Below the pieces are notes generated by a model. The model was not told the origin of the DNA. It ran no database searches and was given only the letters and a program-made list of their open reading frames with translations. A program made the position numbers and the translations under genes. From Microbacterium tenebrionis (GTDB lineage: Bacteria; Actinomycetota; Actinomycetes; Actinomycetales; Microbacteriaceae), in the NCBI RefSeq assembly GCF_903645325.1, contig NZ_CAHJXQ010000001.1, forward strand, positions 558,001-622,000: a stretch of DNA of 64,000 nucleotides. The letters run 5' to 3'. Positions 26,868 to 35,867 of this stretch are shown here, one piece after another; the first letter of the stretch is position 1; each line of letters opens with the position of its first letter.

Positions 26868-28089
26868 CGCCGCTCTGCGGGCGGCGTGGGGACAGATCCC
26901 GTCGCCGGGCACCGCGGGCACGGAGTTCGAACGCTTCACGGGCAAGCGCATGGAGCGCATCCTCGCGACCGTCGTCGCGATCGGCTCGGGGATCCTCGGC
27001 GTGCAGGCGCTGTTCGCGGCTTTCGCGGGGCAGGGCGAGAAGACCTCGTTCGTCCAGTACATGCTGCTGCTCATCGTCTACGTGCCGCTCGTCGCGATGC
27101 TCGTGGCCTGCGTTGTCGGTCGTGCCGTGCGCGTGGTCGCCGGATGCTTCGCGGTGATCTACGTCGCGGCGCTCGCCGCCTGGCCGTACGTCGTCGAGTC
27201 GCACGGCCTCAGGGCGGGCCAGCCGTGGATCTTCTTCCTCGTGAACGTCGGCGTCGTGGCCGCCATGCTCGCCTTCCCCATGTGGACGCAGGTGCTCTGG
27301 GCCTTCGGGGTGCCGCTCGTGTACGGGTACGTCCGGCTTGTGGAGGGGGAGTTCACCGGGGCGTACTGGACGCGCACGGCATTCGACGTGTCGTTCACGA
27401 TCATCCTCGGCGTCGTGATCGTGTCGCTGGGCTGGATGTTCCGCTCGGTCGCCGCGGGAGTCGACGAAGCCCGCAGCAAGGCGGTGGCCTCGTACGCTTC
27501 GGCGGCGGCGGGAGCGGCGGCCGAGGAGGAGCGCGTCGCGATGGCCGCACTCATGCACGACAGCGTTCTCGCGGCGCTGATCGCGGCCGAACGCGCCGAC
27601 TCGGACCGTGCGCGCGATCTCGCCGTCGCGATGGCGAGGGAGGCGCTCACCAGGCTCGCCAACACCGAGGCTGCGGTCGCGCAGGAGGGCAGCGACGATC
27701 CGGTCGGCGCCGCGCAGATCGTGGCGGAGTTGCGGCGCGCGCTGTCGGAGCTCGGTGCCGACGCGATCGTCGAGGAGCGCGGAACCGGCGGTCTGATCCC
27801 GGGGAGAGCCGCGCGAGCGCTCGTGCTCGCGGCACGGCAGGCGATCGGCAACGCCATCGCGCATGCAAACGGACGCGGCCTGCACGTGATCGCTGAAGGC
27901 CACGGCGACGACGGGCTGACGGTGACGGTCGTCGACACCGGTCCCGGATTCGATCTCGACGAGATCGGCGAGGATCGTCTGGGCATCCGCGCCTCGATCA
28001 TCGCGCGGATGGCCGGGGTCGCCGGATCGGCGAGCATCGATTCGGACGCTACGGGCACGCAGGTCACTCTCGGCTGGCGGCGATCGTGA
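26857..28089 (+). CDS. Membrane sensor histidine kinase
   Basis: Partner kinase of the preceding regulator, 410 residues. Five to six hydrophobic segments lie between residues 35 and 195. A helical region then leads to the H-box with His234 in ALMHDSVLAAL, and the ATPase domain has N-box residues around NAIAHANG (332-339), VDTGPGFD (359-366) and a LGIRASI segment. This matches the HisKA_3/HATPase class of NarX-like kinases. The start is GTG 26857, overlapping the regulator. Its stop overlaps the next start (GTGA). Confidence 0.85.
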   Translation: MQADAALRAAWGQIPSPGTAGTEFERFTGKRMERILATVVAIGSGILGVQALFAAFAGQGEKTSFVQYMLLLIVYVPLVAMLVACVVGRAVRVVAGCFAVIYVAALAAWPYVVESHGLRAGQPWIFFLVNVGVVAAMLAFPMWTQVLWAFGVPLVYGYVRLVEGEFTGAYWTRTAFDVSFTIILGVVIVSLGWMFRSVAAGVDEARSKAVASYASAAAGAAAEEERVAMAALMHDSVLAALIAAERADSDRARDLAVAMAREALTRLANTEAAVAQEGSDDPVGAAQIVAELRRALSELGADAIVEERGTGGLIPGRAARALVLAARQAIGNAIAHANGRGLHVIAEGHGDDGLTVTVVDTGPGFDLDEIGEDRLGIRASIIARMAGVAGSASIDSDATGTQVTLGWRRS

Positions 28090-29105
28090 ACCGGTCGGTG
28101 CGCAGCGTCGCCACGGCGATCGCCGTCGGCTTCGCGGTCTACTTCGCTGCTCGTGCGGTGTGGTGGACGGTTCAGCCGTCGGCGCCGTTGCTGATGGTCG
28201 CTGCGATCCTGCTCTACCTCATCGTGATCATCGCATCCGTGCTCGTCGACGGCCCGATCGGGGTCCGACTGCCGGCATGGTGGGGCGGGATCGCGATCGC
28301 AACCGGCATCGTCGTCCCCGTCCTCGTGAGCACCTCGCTCCTGCCCGCGCATCGCACCGAGCCGTTCGCCACCTGGTACATCGGGGGATTGGGCCTGTTG
28401 GCCGTCGTGTGCATCGTGCGGCGCCGGCCGGTGGTCGGCTGGCTCGTCATGGCCGTGCTGATCGTGACCTCGAGCATCTATCTCGGTCCGCTGATCGCGC
28501 TCGAGCTGGGCCTGGTCGGCTCGATCATGTGGGCGGTCGTGGCTCACCTGCTCGTGCTGTTCTGGGACCGGGCCGTGAAGGACACCGAGCATCTCGCCGA
28601 CATCCAGCGGGCCGTCTCGGCCTGGCACGCGACGCAGCTCGTGCGTCAACGGGAGCGCCGGGTCCGCGTCCAGTACGCGCTGGGCGCCGCAGGGCCCGTG
28701 CTCACCAAGACCATCGCGTCCAGGGGGCAGCTGACCGACGATGATCGTCTGCAGGCGCGGCTTGCCGAGGGGCGCCTGCGGGACGAGCTGCGCGGTGCGA
28801 GCCTGCTCAACGATGCGGTCCGCGGCGCCATCCATGACGTGCGCCTCCGCGGGACGGCCGTGACCGTCTTCGACGAGGGCGGGCTGGACGAGCTGGACGA
28901 GTCGCGTCGCGATGAGATCCGAAACGAGCTGGCCGATGTGATCTCCCGGGCGCAGGCGGAACGGGTCATCATCCGTGCGGCCCGTGACGCGCGAACGGCG
29001 GTCACGGTGGTCGGGCGCACGGGAGCGGGAGATTCGTCCGATGACGACGCCGTGGGGCTCTGGCACGAGATCCCGCGGGAGCGCCGGGCCGACGCCGCGA
29101 GCTGA
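28086..29105 (+). CDS. Membrane protein, third component of a signalling operon
   Basis: I do not recognise a named family. The 339-residue protein has about six hydrophobic segments in residues 8-165, laid out like the sensor kinase before it, and then a soluble, helix-rich C-terminal part of about 175 residues. That part has no H-box, N-box or G-box. GTG 28086 overlaps the kinase stop by 4 nt, so the three proteins are co-translated. It could sense the signal, modulate the kinase, or be a degenerate kinase copy. Two tandem hairpins follow the stop codon. Confidence 0.7.
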   Translation: MNRSVRSVATAIAVGFAVYFAARAVWWTVQPSAPLLMVAAILLYLIVIIASVLVDGPIGVRLPAWWGGIAIATGIVVPVLVSTSLLPAHRTEPFATWYIGGLGLLAVVCIVRRRPVVGWLVMAVLIVTSSIYLGPLIALELGLVGSIMWAVVAHLLVLFWDRAVKDTEHLADIQRAVSAWHATQLVRQRERRVRVQYALGAAGPVLTKTIASRGQLTDDDRLQARLAEGRLRDELRGASLLNDAVRGAIHDVRLRGTAVTVFDEGGLDELDESRRDEIRNELADVISRAQAERVIIRAARDARTAVTVVGRTGAGDSSDDDAVGLWHEIPRERRADAAS

Positions 29106-29106
29106 G

Positions 29107-29167
29107 CGGTGCGCTGGAGCGCACCGAAGAGAAGGGCGAGGGGCGGCGAAGCCGCCCGCCCCTCGCC
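29107..29167 (+). terminator. Tandem hairpins after the signalling operon
   Basis: First hairpin: arms 29107-29114 and 29119-29126, 8 bp, TGGA loop. Second hairpin: arms 29135-29146 and 29156-29167, 12 perfect base pairs. Both lie just after the stop at 29105 and before the convergent accE gene. Confidence 0.7.
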
Positions 29168-29331
29168 AGATGCGGTGTGGTTACCCGAAAACCCACCGCA
29201 GGAGATCGATCACCGTCTGCCTACCCTGGGGCAGAGAGACCGATCGAACGCGAAGCGTCGATATCAGTCTGACGACGCGCAAGAGGTTTGTCTGTAGGTA
29301 TTTCGGGGGACAACGATGCGACTGAATACGT
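29168..29331. other. Non-coding gap before accE
   Basis: About 160 nt with lower GC than the surroundings. A short forward frame from ATG 29317 runs antisense through accE and is rejected. A weak inverted repeat (TGCGGTG with CACCGCA, about 29169-29201) is visible. No gene is supported. Confidence 0.45.
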
Positions 29332-29550
29332 TCAGCCGGAGAAGCGTCCCCAAGGGATGTCACGGCGCAACGGCGCGCGCATCGGACGCTGCGTGCGCTG
29401 CCACGCCGAGATCCGCGGCGTCTCTGCGACGGCTGCGGCCGCTTCGCGCTCGTAGGTGTCGGAGACGACCGCGATGAGCGCGGCCAGTTCCTCCTCGTTC
29501 GCGCTGCCGCGGACGATGCGCAGGTCGGGGGATGCGTGCTCGCCGGTCAC
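29332..29550 (-). CDS. accE: Acyl-CoA carboxylase epsilon subunit
   Basis: Small accessory subunit that supports actinobacterial propionyl/acetyl-CoA carboxylase assembly. The 72-residue protein has the epsilon pattern: [20 protein letters not shown], then an Ala-rich stretch and W-rich C-terminus (SAWQ and IPWGRFSG). The start is GTG 29550, overlapping the accD5 stop by 4 nt. Position directly after the beta subunit is the standard arrangement. Confidence 0.88.
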   Translation of the reverse strand: MTGEHASPDLRIVRGSANEEELAALIAVVSDTYEREAAAAVAETPRISAWQRTQRPMRAPLRRDIPWGRFSG

Positions 29551-31133
29551 AGCGGGATGTTCCCGTGCTTCTTCGGGGGGAGCTCCGCGCGCTTGCCGCG
29601 CAGGGCACGCAGCGCCTTGGCGATCGAGACGCGGGTGTTCGCCGGTTCGATGACGCCGTCGATCTCTCCGCGCTCGGCGGCGAGGAACGGGCTCGTCACG
29701 CTGTACGTGTACTCGTTGGCGAGCCGCGTGCGGACGGCGGCGACGTCCTCGCCCGCCTCTTCGGCGCGCTTGATCTCGTTGCGGTACAGGATGTTCACGG
29801 CGCCCTGCCCGCCCATGACGGCGATCTCGGCGGTCGGCCAGGCGAGGTTGACGTCCGCCCCGAGCTGCTTGGAGCCCATGACGATGTACGCGCCGCCGTA
29901 CGCCTTGCGGAGGATCACGGTGACCAGCGGGACGGTGGCCTCGGCGTAGGCGTAGATGAGCTTGGCGCCGCGGCGGATGACGCCCGTCCACTCCTGGTCG
30001 GTGCCGGGCAGGTAGCCGGGGACGTCGACGAGGGTGACGATCGGGATCGAGAACGCGTCGCAGAAGCGCACGAAGCGGCTGGCCTTCTCGCCGGCCTCGA
30101 TGTTCAAGGTCCCGGCCATCTGCGAGGGCTGATTGGCGATGATGCCGACCGAGCGCCCCTCCACGCGTCCGAAGCCGATGACGATGTTCGGGGCGAACAG
30201 CGGCTGCACCTCGAGGAAGTCGTCGTCGATCACGTGGTCGATGACGGTGTGGATGTCGTAGGGCTGGTTCGCGGAGTCGGGGATGAGGGCGTTGAGGGTG
30301 CGGTCGGCATCCGTCGTCTCCCACTCGAAGCCGGACTCGTAGCCGGGGATCTCGGCCATGTTGTTGTCGGGCAGGAACCCGAGGAGCGTGCGCGCGTAGT
30401 CGATCGCGTCGTCCTCGTCCTCTGCGAGGTAGTGCGCGACACCCGAGCGGGTGTTGTGCGTCAGCGCGCCGCCGAGCTCCTCCATGCCGACGTCCTCGCC
30501 GGTCACGGTCTTGATGACATCCGGTCCGGTGACGAACATCTGGCTGGTCTTGTCGACCATGATGACGAAGTCGGTGAGGGCGGGGCCGTAGACCGCACCG
30601 CCGGCAGCCGGGCCCATGATGATCGAGATCTGCGGGATGACGCCCGAGGAGCGGGTGTTCAGGCGGAAGATCTCGCCGTACTTGCTGAGCGCCAGTACGC
30701 CCTCTTGGATGCGGGCTCCGCCGGAGTCGAGGATGCCGATGATCGGCATGCCGCTGGTGAGGGCGAACTCCATGATCTTGATGATCTTGTCACCGGCCAC
30801 CTCGCCGAGCGAACCGCCGAAGGTGGTGAAGTCCTGCGAGTAGACGGCGACGGTGCGGCCGTGGATGGTGCCGATGCCGGTGACGACCGAGTCGCCATAC
30901 GGGCGGTTGCGGTCCATGCCGAACGCGGTCGTGCGATGACGGACGTACTCGTCGAACTCGACGAAGCTGCCGGGGTCCACGAGCAGCTCGATGCGCTCGC
31001 GGGCGGTCATCTTGCCCTTGGCGTGCTGCTTCTCCTGCGCGATCTTCTCGGGCTCGGTGACCGCCTCGTTCAGGCGGGAGCGGAGGTCGGCGATCTTGCC
31101 GGCGGTCGTGGAGAGGTCAGGGGTGTCCGTCAC
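29547..31133 (-). CDS. accD5: Acyl-CoA carboxylase beta subunit
   Basis: Carboxyltransferase that moves carboxyl from biotin on AccA3 to acetyl- or propionyl-CoA. 528 residues with N- and C-terminal crotonase-fold domains; [37 protein letters not shown] and [17 protein letters not shown] are family landmarks. The start is GTG 31133, with TAGGGT 7 nt upstream and no ribosome-binding site. Alternative upstream starts add unrelated sequence. Its substrate preference is not readable with certainty; AccD5-type enzymes favour propionyl-CoA. Confidence 0.94.
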   Translation of the reverse strand: MTDTPDLSTTAGKIADLRSRLNEAVTEPEKIAQEKQHAKGKMTARERIELLVDPGSFVEFDEYVRHRTTAFGMDRNRPYGDSVVTGIGTIHGRTVAVYSQDFTTFGGSLGEVAGDKIIKIMEFALTSGMPIIGILDSGGARIQEGVLALSKYGEIFRLNTRSSGVIPQISIIMGPAAGGAVYGPALTDFVIMVDKTSQMFVTGPDVIKTVTGEDVGMEELGGALTHNTRSGVAHYLAEDEDDAIDYARTLLGFLPDNNMAEIPGYESGFEWETTDADRTLNALIPDSANQPYDIHTVIDHVIDDDFLEVQPLFAPNIVIGFGRVEGRSVGIIANQPSQMAGTLNIEAGEKASRFVRFCDAFSIPIVTLVDVPGYLPGTDQEWTGVIRRGAKLIYAYAEATVPLVTVILRKAYGGAYIVMGSKQLGADVNLAWPTAEIAVMGGQGAVNILYRNEIKRAEEAGEDVAAVRTRLANEYTYSVTSPFLAAERGEIDGVIEPANTRVSIAKALRALRGKRAELPPKKHGNIPL

Positions 31134-31140
31134 GGATTCC

Positions 31141-31146
31141 ACCCTA
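31141..31146 (-). promoter_or_regulatory. -10 box of leaderless accD5-accE
   Basis: TAGGGT on the minus strand, 7 nt before GTG 31133. Confidence 0.5.
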
Positions 31147-31236
31147 GCGCCGGGATGCCGCGCCACGTTGGATGCCTCGCACAACGGGGCGCCCGTTCCT
31201 TTGGCGGGTCGAGCAAAGCCCCGGCGCAGGTGAGAA

Positions 31237-34200
31237 TCAGACGGTGCCCGACGACAGCTCCTCGTAGGCCAGTCTGCCGAGCAGTCGGATGAACTCCGCG
31301 CGCCGGTCCTCGCGCGCGAAGAGGTGATCGACGAGCCTGTTGTTGGTGTCCTGATTGCTGAGCACGGCGCCAGTGACGGCATCCGAGAGGTCGGGCGACT
31401 CGAGGAACTGCGTCTGCGAGTTCGCCGCTGCCTGCGCGCGGATGCGGTCGTCGTCGACGAGGACGGTCACGACGCCCTGCGCCCATGACTCGACGCCCGA
31501 GGACGTGAAGTCCTCATCGGCGAACAGCTCGTTGATGCGACCGAGGATCTCGGCGAGCCGCGCGAGCTTCGGATCGCGCGCCTGACCCGTTCCGCCGGAA
31601 CCGGGAGGGTCCATGGGCGATGCCGTGCCGGCATCCAGGTCGAGGGTGTGGTCCCCGCTGCGCGTCTGCTTGATGTGCGTGAGCTCGACGGTCGAGAAGT
31701 CGATGGGGTCCTTGGTGACCCGCCCGGTGAGGCGGGGGAGCAGCAGGCGCAGGTACAGCGACCGCTTCTCGAGCCCGGTGTCGCCGTAGTCGAAGATCTG
31801 CGACAGGAAGTCGTACATGCGCACGAACGTGCCGACATCCTTGCGGAACAGATCCAGAGCATCCTGCTCGATCTTGTCCTCTGCGGCCACCGCGGCCGCA
31901 TAGCGCTGATTGAAGCGGTCGGATGCCGCCTTCAGGGGCGCCGTGTGCGGACCGTGTTTGGGCAGCGTCGCGGCTGCGAGGAACGCCTCGGTGAACGCGT
32001 CGATCTCGGCTTCGGTGTAGACGCCCGCACTATCCAGTTTGACCTGCAGGTCATGGATCTGGTCGGGGTCGCTGGTCTCGCTGAGTTCGGCCGTGCGGTG
32101 ATACTGCCGGAACGTCTCGAGGATCTTCTCAGGGTCGTTGACGAAGTCGAGGATGAAGGTGGTGTCTTTGCCTCGCGCAGGGTAGGTGCGATTGAGGCGC
32201 GACAGCGTCTGCACGGCCGTGACGCCGTCGAGGCGCTTGTCGACGTACATCGCGCACAGCAGCGGCTGATCGAAACCGGTCTGATACTTGTTCGCGACGA
32301 TGAGGATCTGGAAGTCGTTCGAGGCGAACGCGGCCGGGAGAGTTCGCCCCCGCAGACCTGTGTTGAGGTTCGCCTCGGAATACGGCGGCTCGACCCCGGC
32401 GAACGCGACACCGGGAACCTGTGCGGCGGTCATCGTGCCCGAGAACGCCACGAGTGTGGCGAGCCGGTACTTCTTCGAGGCGATATAGGCATCGATCGCC
32501 TCCTTGTAACGGATGGCATGCTCGCGGGACGACGTCACGACCATCGCCTTGGCGTGGCCGTCGAGCAGGTGCCGCACGTTCGCGCGGTAGTGCTCGACGA
32601 TGATCTGCACCTTCTGGGCGATGTTCGTCGGGTGAAGTGAGACCCAGCGCATCAGGCCCTTCGTGGCCTCGGCCTCGTCGACCTCGTCCACGAGCTGCAG
32701 GTGACGCTTGGTGCGCTCTGCGAGTCGGAAGGCTGTGTCGTAGGTGGTGTAGTTGCGCAGCACGTCGAGGATGTAGTCCTCTTCGATCGCCTGGCGCATC
32801 GAGTAGACGTGGAACGCCTGCGGGATGCCGTCGGCATCGGGCCGTCCGAACAGCTCGAGGGTCTTCGGCTTGGGAGTGGCGGTGAACGCGAAGAACGAGA
32901 GGTTGGGGGATGCCGCGCGGGCGGTCATCTGCGCGGCGAGAACGGCTTCGGCATCCAGCTCTCCGCCGTCGTCGAGCGCCTCCTGCTCGCCGGTGGTGAG
33001 CACTTCCCGGAGCTTCTGCGATGCGCTGCCCGTCTGGGAGGAGTGCGCCTCGTCGGCGATGATCGCGAACCGGCGGTCGGCGAGCCCCTTGTTTTCCTGG
33101 ATCGCGGTGAGCGCGAACGGGAACGTCTGCAGCGTGACGATGATGATGAGCTTGCCCGACAGCAGCGTCTGGGCGAGCAGGCCCGACTTCGAACCCTCGC
33201 CGGCCTTGCGCACCTCGTCGGCGTTGATCGTCGCGACCGTGCCGTCGACGCCTTCGATCTGCTTGATCGCCTTCTGCAGCTGGTCGTCGAGCACCGTGCG
33301 ATCGGTGATGACGATGACGGAGTCGAACACCTTGCGATCGTCATCGTCGTGCAGATTCGCCAGGCCGTGGGCGAGCCACGCGATCGAGTTCGTCTTGCCG
33401 GATCCCGCGGAGTGCTGCACGAGGTAGCGCTGGCCAGGGCCCTCGTCGCGGGCCGCCTGGACGAGCGAGGTCACGAGCTCCCACTGGTGGAAGCGCGGGA
33501 ACAGGAGCGTCGTGCTCTTGGTGACCTCGCCGGTGATCGGGTCGGTGGACGTGGACTTCTCGATATGCAGCAGGCGACCGATGATGTGCAGCCATGCGTC
33601 GCGCTGCAGAACCCGTTCCCACAGGTAGCTCGTGGCGGCGGCGCCCGGGTTTACCGGGTTGCCGGCGCCCTGATCTCGCCCGAGGTTGAACGGCAGGAAG
33701 CGCGTGCCGGGGCCCGCAAGGCGAGTGGTCATGGCGACTTCGTCGGTGGAAACGGCGAAGTGGACGAGGGCACGGTTGGCGAAGCCCAGGAGAGGCTCGC
33801 CCTTGGGATCGCGGGCGCCGCGGTACTGTGCGATCGCGTCGTCGACGGACTGCGTGTTGTCGGTCTTGAGCTCGAGGGTGGCCACCGGGATGCCGTTGAC
33901 GAACAGCACCAGGTCGATCGACGCGTTGCGCTTCGTGGAGTAGAAGACCTGGCGAACGACGCGCAGGCGCACCGCCTCGTAGTCTCTGATCGACTGGGCG
34001 TTGCGGGTCGTCGCAGGCTTGAACGCGCACATGCGGAACGATGCCGGGGTCTTCTTGAATCCGCGCCGGAGGACGTTGAGCGTGCCACCACCGGCATCCA
34101 GCGGGACATCGAGCGACTTCACCAGTCGGTCGAGGAGCTGTTCCTTCGCTTTGGCCTGCTCGGCCTCGGATGCCTCAGGCTTCACGATCTTGGCCCACTC

Positions 34201-34371
34201 ATCGGGCTGCGTCTGCTGCAGCCAGGCGAAGACGTCTTCGGGGAAGAGAGCGCGGACCTTGTCGTAGCCGTGGGTGTTCTCGGGCTCGTAGATCCAGCCG
34301 TTCGCGGCCAGGTGATGGCAGATCTCGTCTTCGAACGCCTTCTCGTGTTCAATCCCCATGCATGTAAGCAT
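31237..34371 (-). CDS. hsdR: Type I restriction enzyme, HsdR subunit
   Basis: Translocase and nuclease subunit of a type I restriction system, about 1044 residues. The nuclease site is Asp153 with ELK at 167-169 in VATLELKT. The SF2 motor has Walker A SAGSGKT (321-327) and DEAH box at 440-443, and a C-terminal helical part that docks on the methylase. The start is either ATG 34371 or the in-frame ATG 34359; neither has a ribosome-binding site. An inverted repeat at 34374-34385 covers the region just upstream. It is separated from hsdM-hsdS by two toxin-antitoxin pairs, so it needs its own promoter. Confidence 0.94.
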   Translation of the reverse strand: MLTCMGIEHEKAFEDEICHHLAANGWIYEPENTHGYDKVRALFPEDVFAWLQQTQPDEWAKIVKPEASEAEQAKAKEQLLDRLVKSLDVPLDAGGGTLNVLRRGFKKTPASFRMCAFKPATTRNAQSIRDYEAVRLRVVRQVFYSTKRNASIDLVLFVNGIPVATLELKTDNTQSVDDAIAQYRGARDPKGEPLLGFANRALVHFAVSTDEVAMTTRLAGPGTRFLPFNLGRDQGAGNPVNPGAAATSYLWERVLQRDAWLHIIGRLLHIEKSTSTDPITGEVTKSTTLLFPRFHQWELVTSLVQAARDEGPGQRYLVQHSAGSGKTNSIAWLAHGLANLHDDDDRKVFDSVIVITDRTVLDDQLQKAIKQIEGVDGTVATINADEVRKAGEGSKSGLLAQTLLSGKLIIIVTLQTFPFALTAIQENKGLADRRFAIIADEAHSSQTGSASQKLREVLTTGEQEALDDGGELDAEAVLAAQMTARAASPNLSFFAFTATPKPKTLELFGRPDADGIPQAFHVYSMRQAIEEDYILDVLRNYTTYDTAFRLAERTKRHLQLVDEVDEAEATKGLMRWVSLHPTNIAQKVQIIVEHYRANVRHLLDGHAKAMVVTSSREHAIRYKEAIDAYIASKKYRLATLVAFSGTMTAAQVPGVAFAGVEPPYSEANLNTGLRGRTLPAAFASNDFQILIVANKYQTGFDQPLLCAMYVDKRLDGVTAVQTLSRLNRTYPARGKDTTFILDFVNDPEKILETFRQYHRTAELSETSDPDQIHDLQVKLDSAGVYTEAEIDAFTEAFLAAATLPKHGPHTAPLKAASDRFNQRYAAAVAAEDKIEQDALDLFRKDVGTFVRMYDFLSQIFDYGDTGLEKRSLYLRLLLPRLTGRVTKDPIDFSTVELTHIKQTRSGDHTLDLDAGTASPMDPPGSGGTGQARDPKLARLAEILGRINELFADEDFTSSGVESWAQGVVTVLVDDDRIRAQAAANSQTQFLESPDLSDAVTGAVLSNQDTNNRLVDHLFAREDRRAEFIRLLGRLAYEELSSGTV

Positions 34372-34373
34372 GT

Positions 34374-34385
34374 CGCATTTATGCG
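34374..34385. promoter_or_regulatory. Inverted repeat upstream of hsdR, shared with hsdM
   Basis: CGCAT-TT-ATGCG, a perfect 12-bp interrupted palindrome immediately upstream of the hsdR start. Its core GCATTTATGC recurs in reverse orientation at 38843-38854 upstream of hsdM. It is a candidate operator. Confidence 0.55.
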
Positions 34386-34413
34386 TGCGGCGTCGGCAGT
34401 GTGCACGGGGAGT

Positions 34414-34439
34414 GCGGCGCCTCGTGATCGAGGCGCCGC
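34414..34439 (-). terminator. Hairpin terminator of higBA
   Basis: Arms 34414-34424 and 34429-34439 form 11 perfect base pairs with a 4-nt loop, starting five bases after the higA stop. It should insulate hsdR from higBA transcription. Confidence 0.8.
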
Positions 34440-34443
34440 GTGG

Positions 34444-34752
34444 TCAGGCTGCCGGGCGTTCGATGCGTCGCACGCCTGCGAGGTCGACAGTCTGACGTGC
34501 GTGCCACAGGTCGTATGCCTGCTGCATCGTGAGCCAGCTCTCGGCGGAAGCGCCGAGAGCCTTCGACAGTCGGAGAGCCATCTCCGGTGTGACCCGCGCG
34601 GTGCGATTCAGGATGCGGTTCAGCGTAGACGGCGCCACGCCGAGTTCGATGGCCAGCTCCCGCGCGCTCATCTCCCATTCCGCGAGGTACACGTCAGCGA
34701 TGATTTCGCCGGGATGCGGCGGATCGTACATGGGGCCGATGTCGTCGTTCAT
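34444..34752 (-). CDS. higA: HigA-type antitoxin
   Basis: XRE-family antitoxin that neutralises the upstream-encoded HigB and represses its own operon. The 102-residue protein has the HigA/VapI pattern: PPHPGEIIADVYL near the start, then the helix-turn-helix MSARELAIELGVAPSTLNRIL and the conserved ESWLTMQQAYDLW. The order toxin-then-antitoxin is typical of hig loci. The ATG overlaps the toxin stop by one base. A strong hairpin follows. It lies between hsdR and hsdS. Confidence 0.93.
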   Translation of the reverse strand: MNDDIGPMYDPPHPGEIIADVYLAEWEMSARELAIELGVAPSTLNRILNRTARVTPEMALRLSKALGASAESWLTMQQAYDLWHARQTVDLAGVRRIERPAA

Positions 34753-35030
34753 CAGTGATAGTCCTCGTAATCCAGAATGTAGGCGTCGCCGCCATCGAAT
34801 TCGAAGGTGACTCTCCAGTTTCCGTTGACCCAGATCGCCCAACGGCCTGCGCTCTGCCCCTTCAGTGGATGGAGCCGGAACCCGGGCCGGTCGACATCGT
34901 CGATGGAAGCCGCAGAGTCGATCACGGCCAGTTGCAGTTTCAGCCTCCGTGCATGCTGGGGTTGCACGCCGGTGGCCTTGCCGGATTCGAACAGTACTCT
35001 CAAGCCCTTGTGTCGGAAGGACTTGATCAT
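34752..35030 (-). CDS. higB: HigB/RelE-family toxin
   Basis: Probable ribosome-dependent mRNA interferase, 92 residues. It has the RelE/HigB fold pattern: IKSFRHKGLRVLFESG at the start, a middle helix LKLQLAVIDSAASIDD, and the C-terminal strand region GRWAIWVNGNWRVTFEF followed by DYEDYH. Conserved Arg and His residues at the end are compatible with activity. ATG 35030 has TATGCT 6 nt upstream. It is divergent from the Phd/PIN module. Confidence 0.92.
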   Translation of the reverse strand: MIKSFRHKGLRVLFESGKATGVQPQHARRLKLQLAVIDSAASIDDVDRPGFRLHPLKGQSAGRWAIWVNGNWRVTFEFDGGDAYILDYEDYH

Positions 35031-35036
35031 CGCTCA

Positions 35037-35056
35037 AGCATAGCGTGTTGCGCAAC
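35037..35056 (-). promoter_or_regulatory. higBA promoter with palindromic operator
   Basis: TATGCT (minus strand, 35037-35042) is 6 nt before ATG 35030. A perfect GTTGCGCAAC palindrome at 35047-35056 lies just upstream and is a good candidate for HigA autoregulation. Confidence 0.6.
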
Positions 35057-35129
35057 GCGAATCAATGGAAGGGGCGCAATCAGTGCCCCGTGCCGTTCGT
35101 CAGACAGTTCGATGAATCATTCAGCGTGC

Positions 35130-35135
35130 TACGGT
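35130..35135 (+). promoter_or_regulatory. -10 box of the Phd/PIN operon
   Basis: TACGGT lies 7 nt before ATG 35143, within a direct repeat (TGCTAC at 35127-35132 and 35137-35142). Confidence 0.5.
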
Positions 35136-35142
35136 GTGCTAC

Positions 35143-35433
35143 ATGTCGACCGCGAGCACGATCAGTCACCGAGAGATGCGTAACAACAGCGCCGAGGTGC
35201 TGCGACGTGTCGAGGCCGGCGAGACGATCATCGTCACGAATCACGGGCGCCCGGTCGCGCAGCTCGGTCCCGTCGAGCGCTCGGCGATCGACGACCTGAT
35301 TGCACGGGGAGACGTGCGACCTGCACTCCACGGGCCGGAGGTGCTGCGCGGACTCCGACGAGCGAAGCTCGCCGACGGCGTGACGAGCGCGGATGTCATC
35401 GCCGACATCCGCGGATACGACCGCGGATACTGA
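35143..35433 (+). CDS. Phd/YefM-type antitoxin
   Basis: Antitoxin of the adjacent PIN toxin, 96 residues. The N-terminal Phd domain is clear: STISHREMRNNSAEVLRRVE, then GETIIVTNHGRPVAQLGPV. The C-terminal part should wrap the toxin. ATG 35143 is chosen over an in-frame GTG at 35134 because of the -10 spacing. Two bases separate its stop from the toxin start. Confidence 0.92.
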   Translation: MSTASTISHREMRNNSAEVLRRVEAGETIIVTNHGRPVAQLGPVERSAIDDLIARGDVRPALHGPEVLRGLRRAKLADGVTSADVIADIRGYDRGY

Positions 35434-35435
35434 CC

Positions 35436-35867
35436 GTGCTCGCGTATCTGGATACCTCGGCGGCGCTGAAGCTCGTCATCGACGAGCCCGAGTCCGACGC
35501 GATGGAGGAGCTCATCTGGGATGAAGAACGGGTTGTCGTCTCTTCGTGGCTTCTGCACACCGAGCTCCACTGCGCGCATGCACGGCGAGAGGGAGTCGGA
35601 TCGGCGCTCATCGACGCGGTGCTGGGAATGACCCGACTGGCCGAGGTGCACAGGGCCGACCTGATCGCGGCTGCGGGTCTCGAGCGGTTGCGCACGAACG
35701 ACGCGATCCACCTCGCGACCGCAGTACGGCTCGAAGCGCAGGAGATGATCACCTACGACGCCGAGCTCGCCGCGGCCGCGTCGCGCCTCGGGATGCGTGT
35801 GCTCTCACCGGGCCTCGCCCGCCGAACCCCGGACTCTAGCCTGCAGGAACCTCGATCTGCCCGGTGA
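35436..35867 (+). CDS. vapC: PIN-domain toxin (VapC-like)
   Basis: Probable Mg-dependent ribonuclease, 143 residues. The acidic residues of the PIN active site are all visible: Asp6 in AYLDTSAALK, Glu43 in LLHTEL, Asp89 in TNDAIHLATA and Asp108 in TYDAEL. The start is GTG 35436. The last 32 nt overlap convergently with the end of hsdS (stop at 35836), an unusual physical link between a toxin gene and an R-M specificity gene. Confidence 0.92.
   Translation: MLAYLDTSAALKLVIDEPESDAMEELIWDEERVVVSSWLLHTELHCAHARREGVGSALIDAVLGMTRLAEVHRADLIAAAGLERLRTNDAIHLATAVRLEAQEMITYDAELAAAASRLGMRVLSPGLARRTPDSSLQEPRSAR

Noticed and set aside
29317-29460. A short forward gene starting at ATG 29317 after the signalling operon
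   Set aside because: It runs antisense through accE, is Arg/Ala-rich and has no supporting start signal.
35030-35055. A longer HigA or a fusion reading through the toxin gene
   Set aside because: The frame upstream of 34752 is antisense-like; HigA family proteins begin at the MNDD start with PPHPGEII shortly after.
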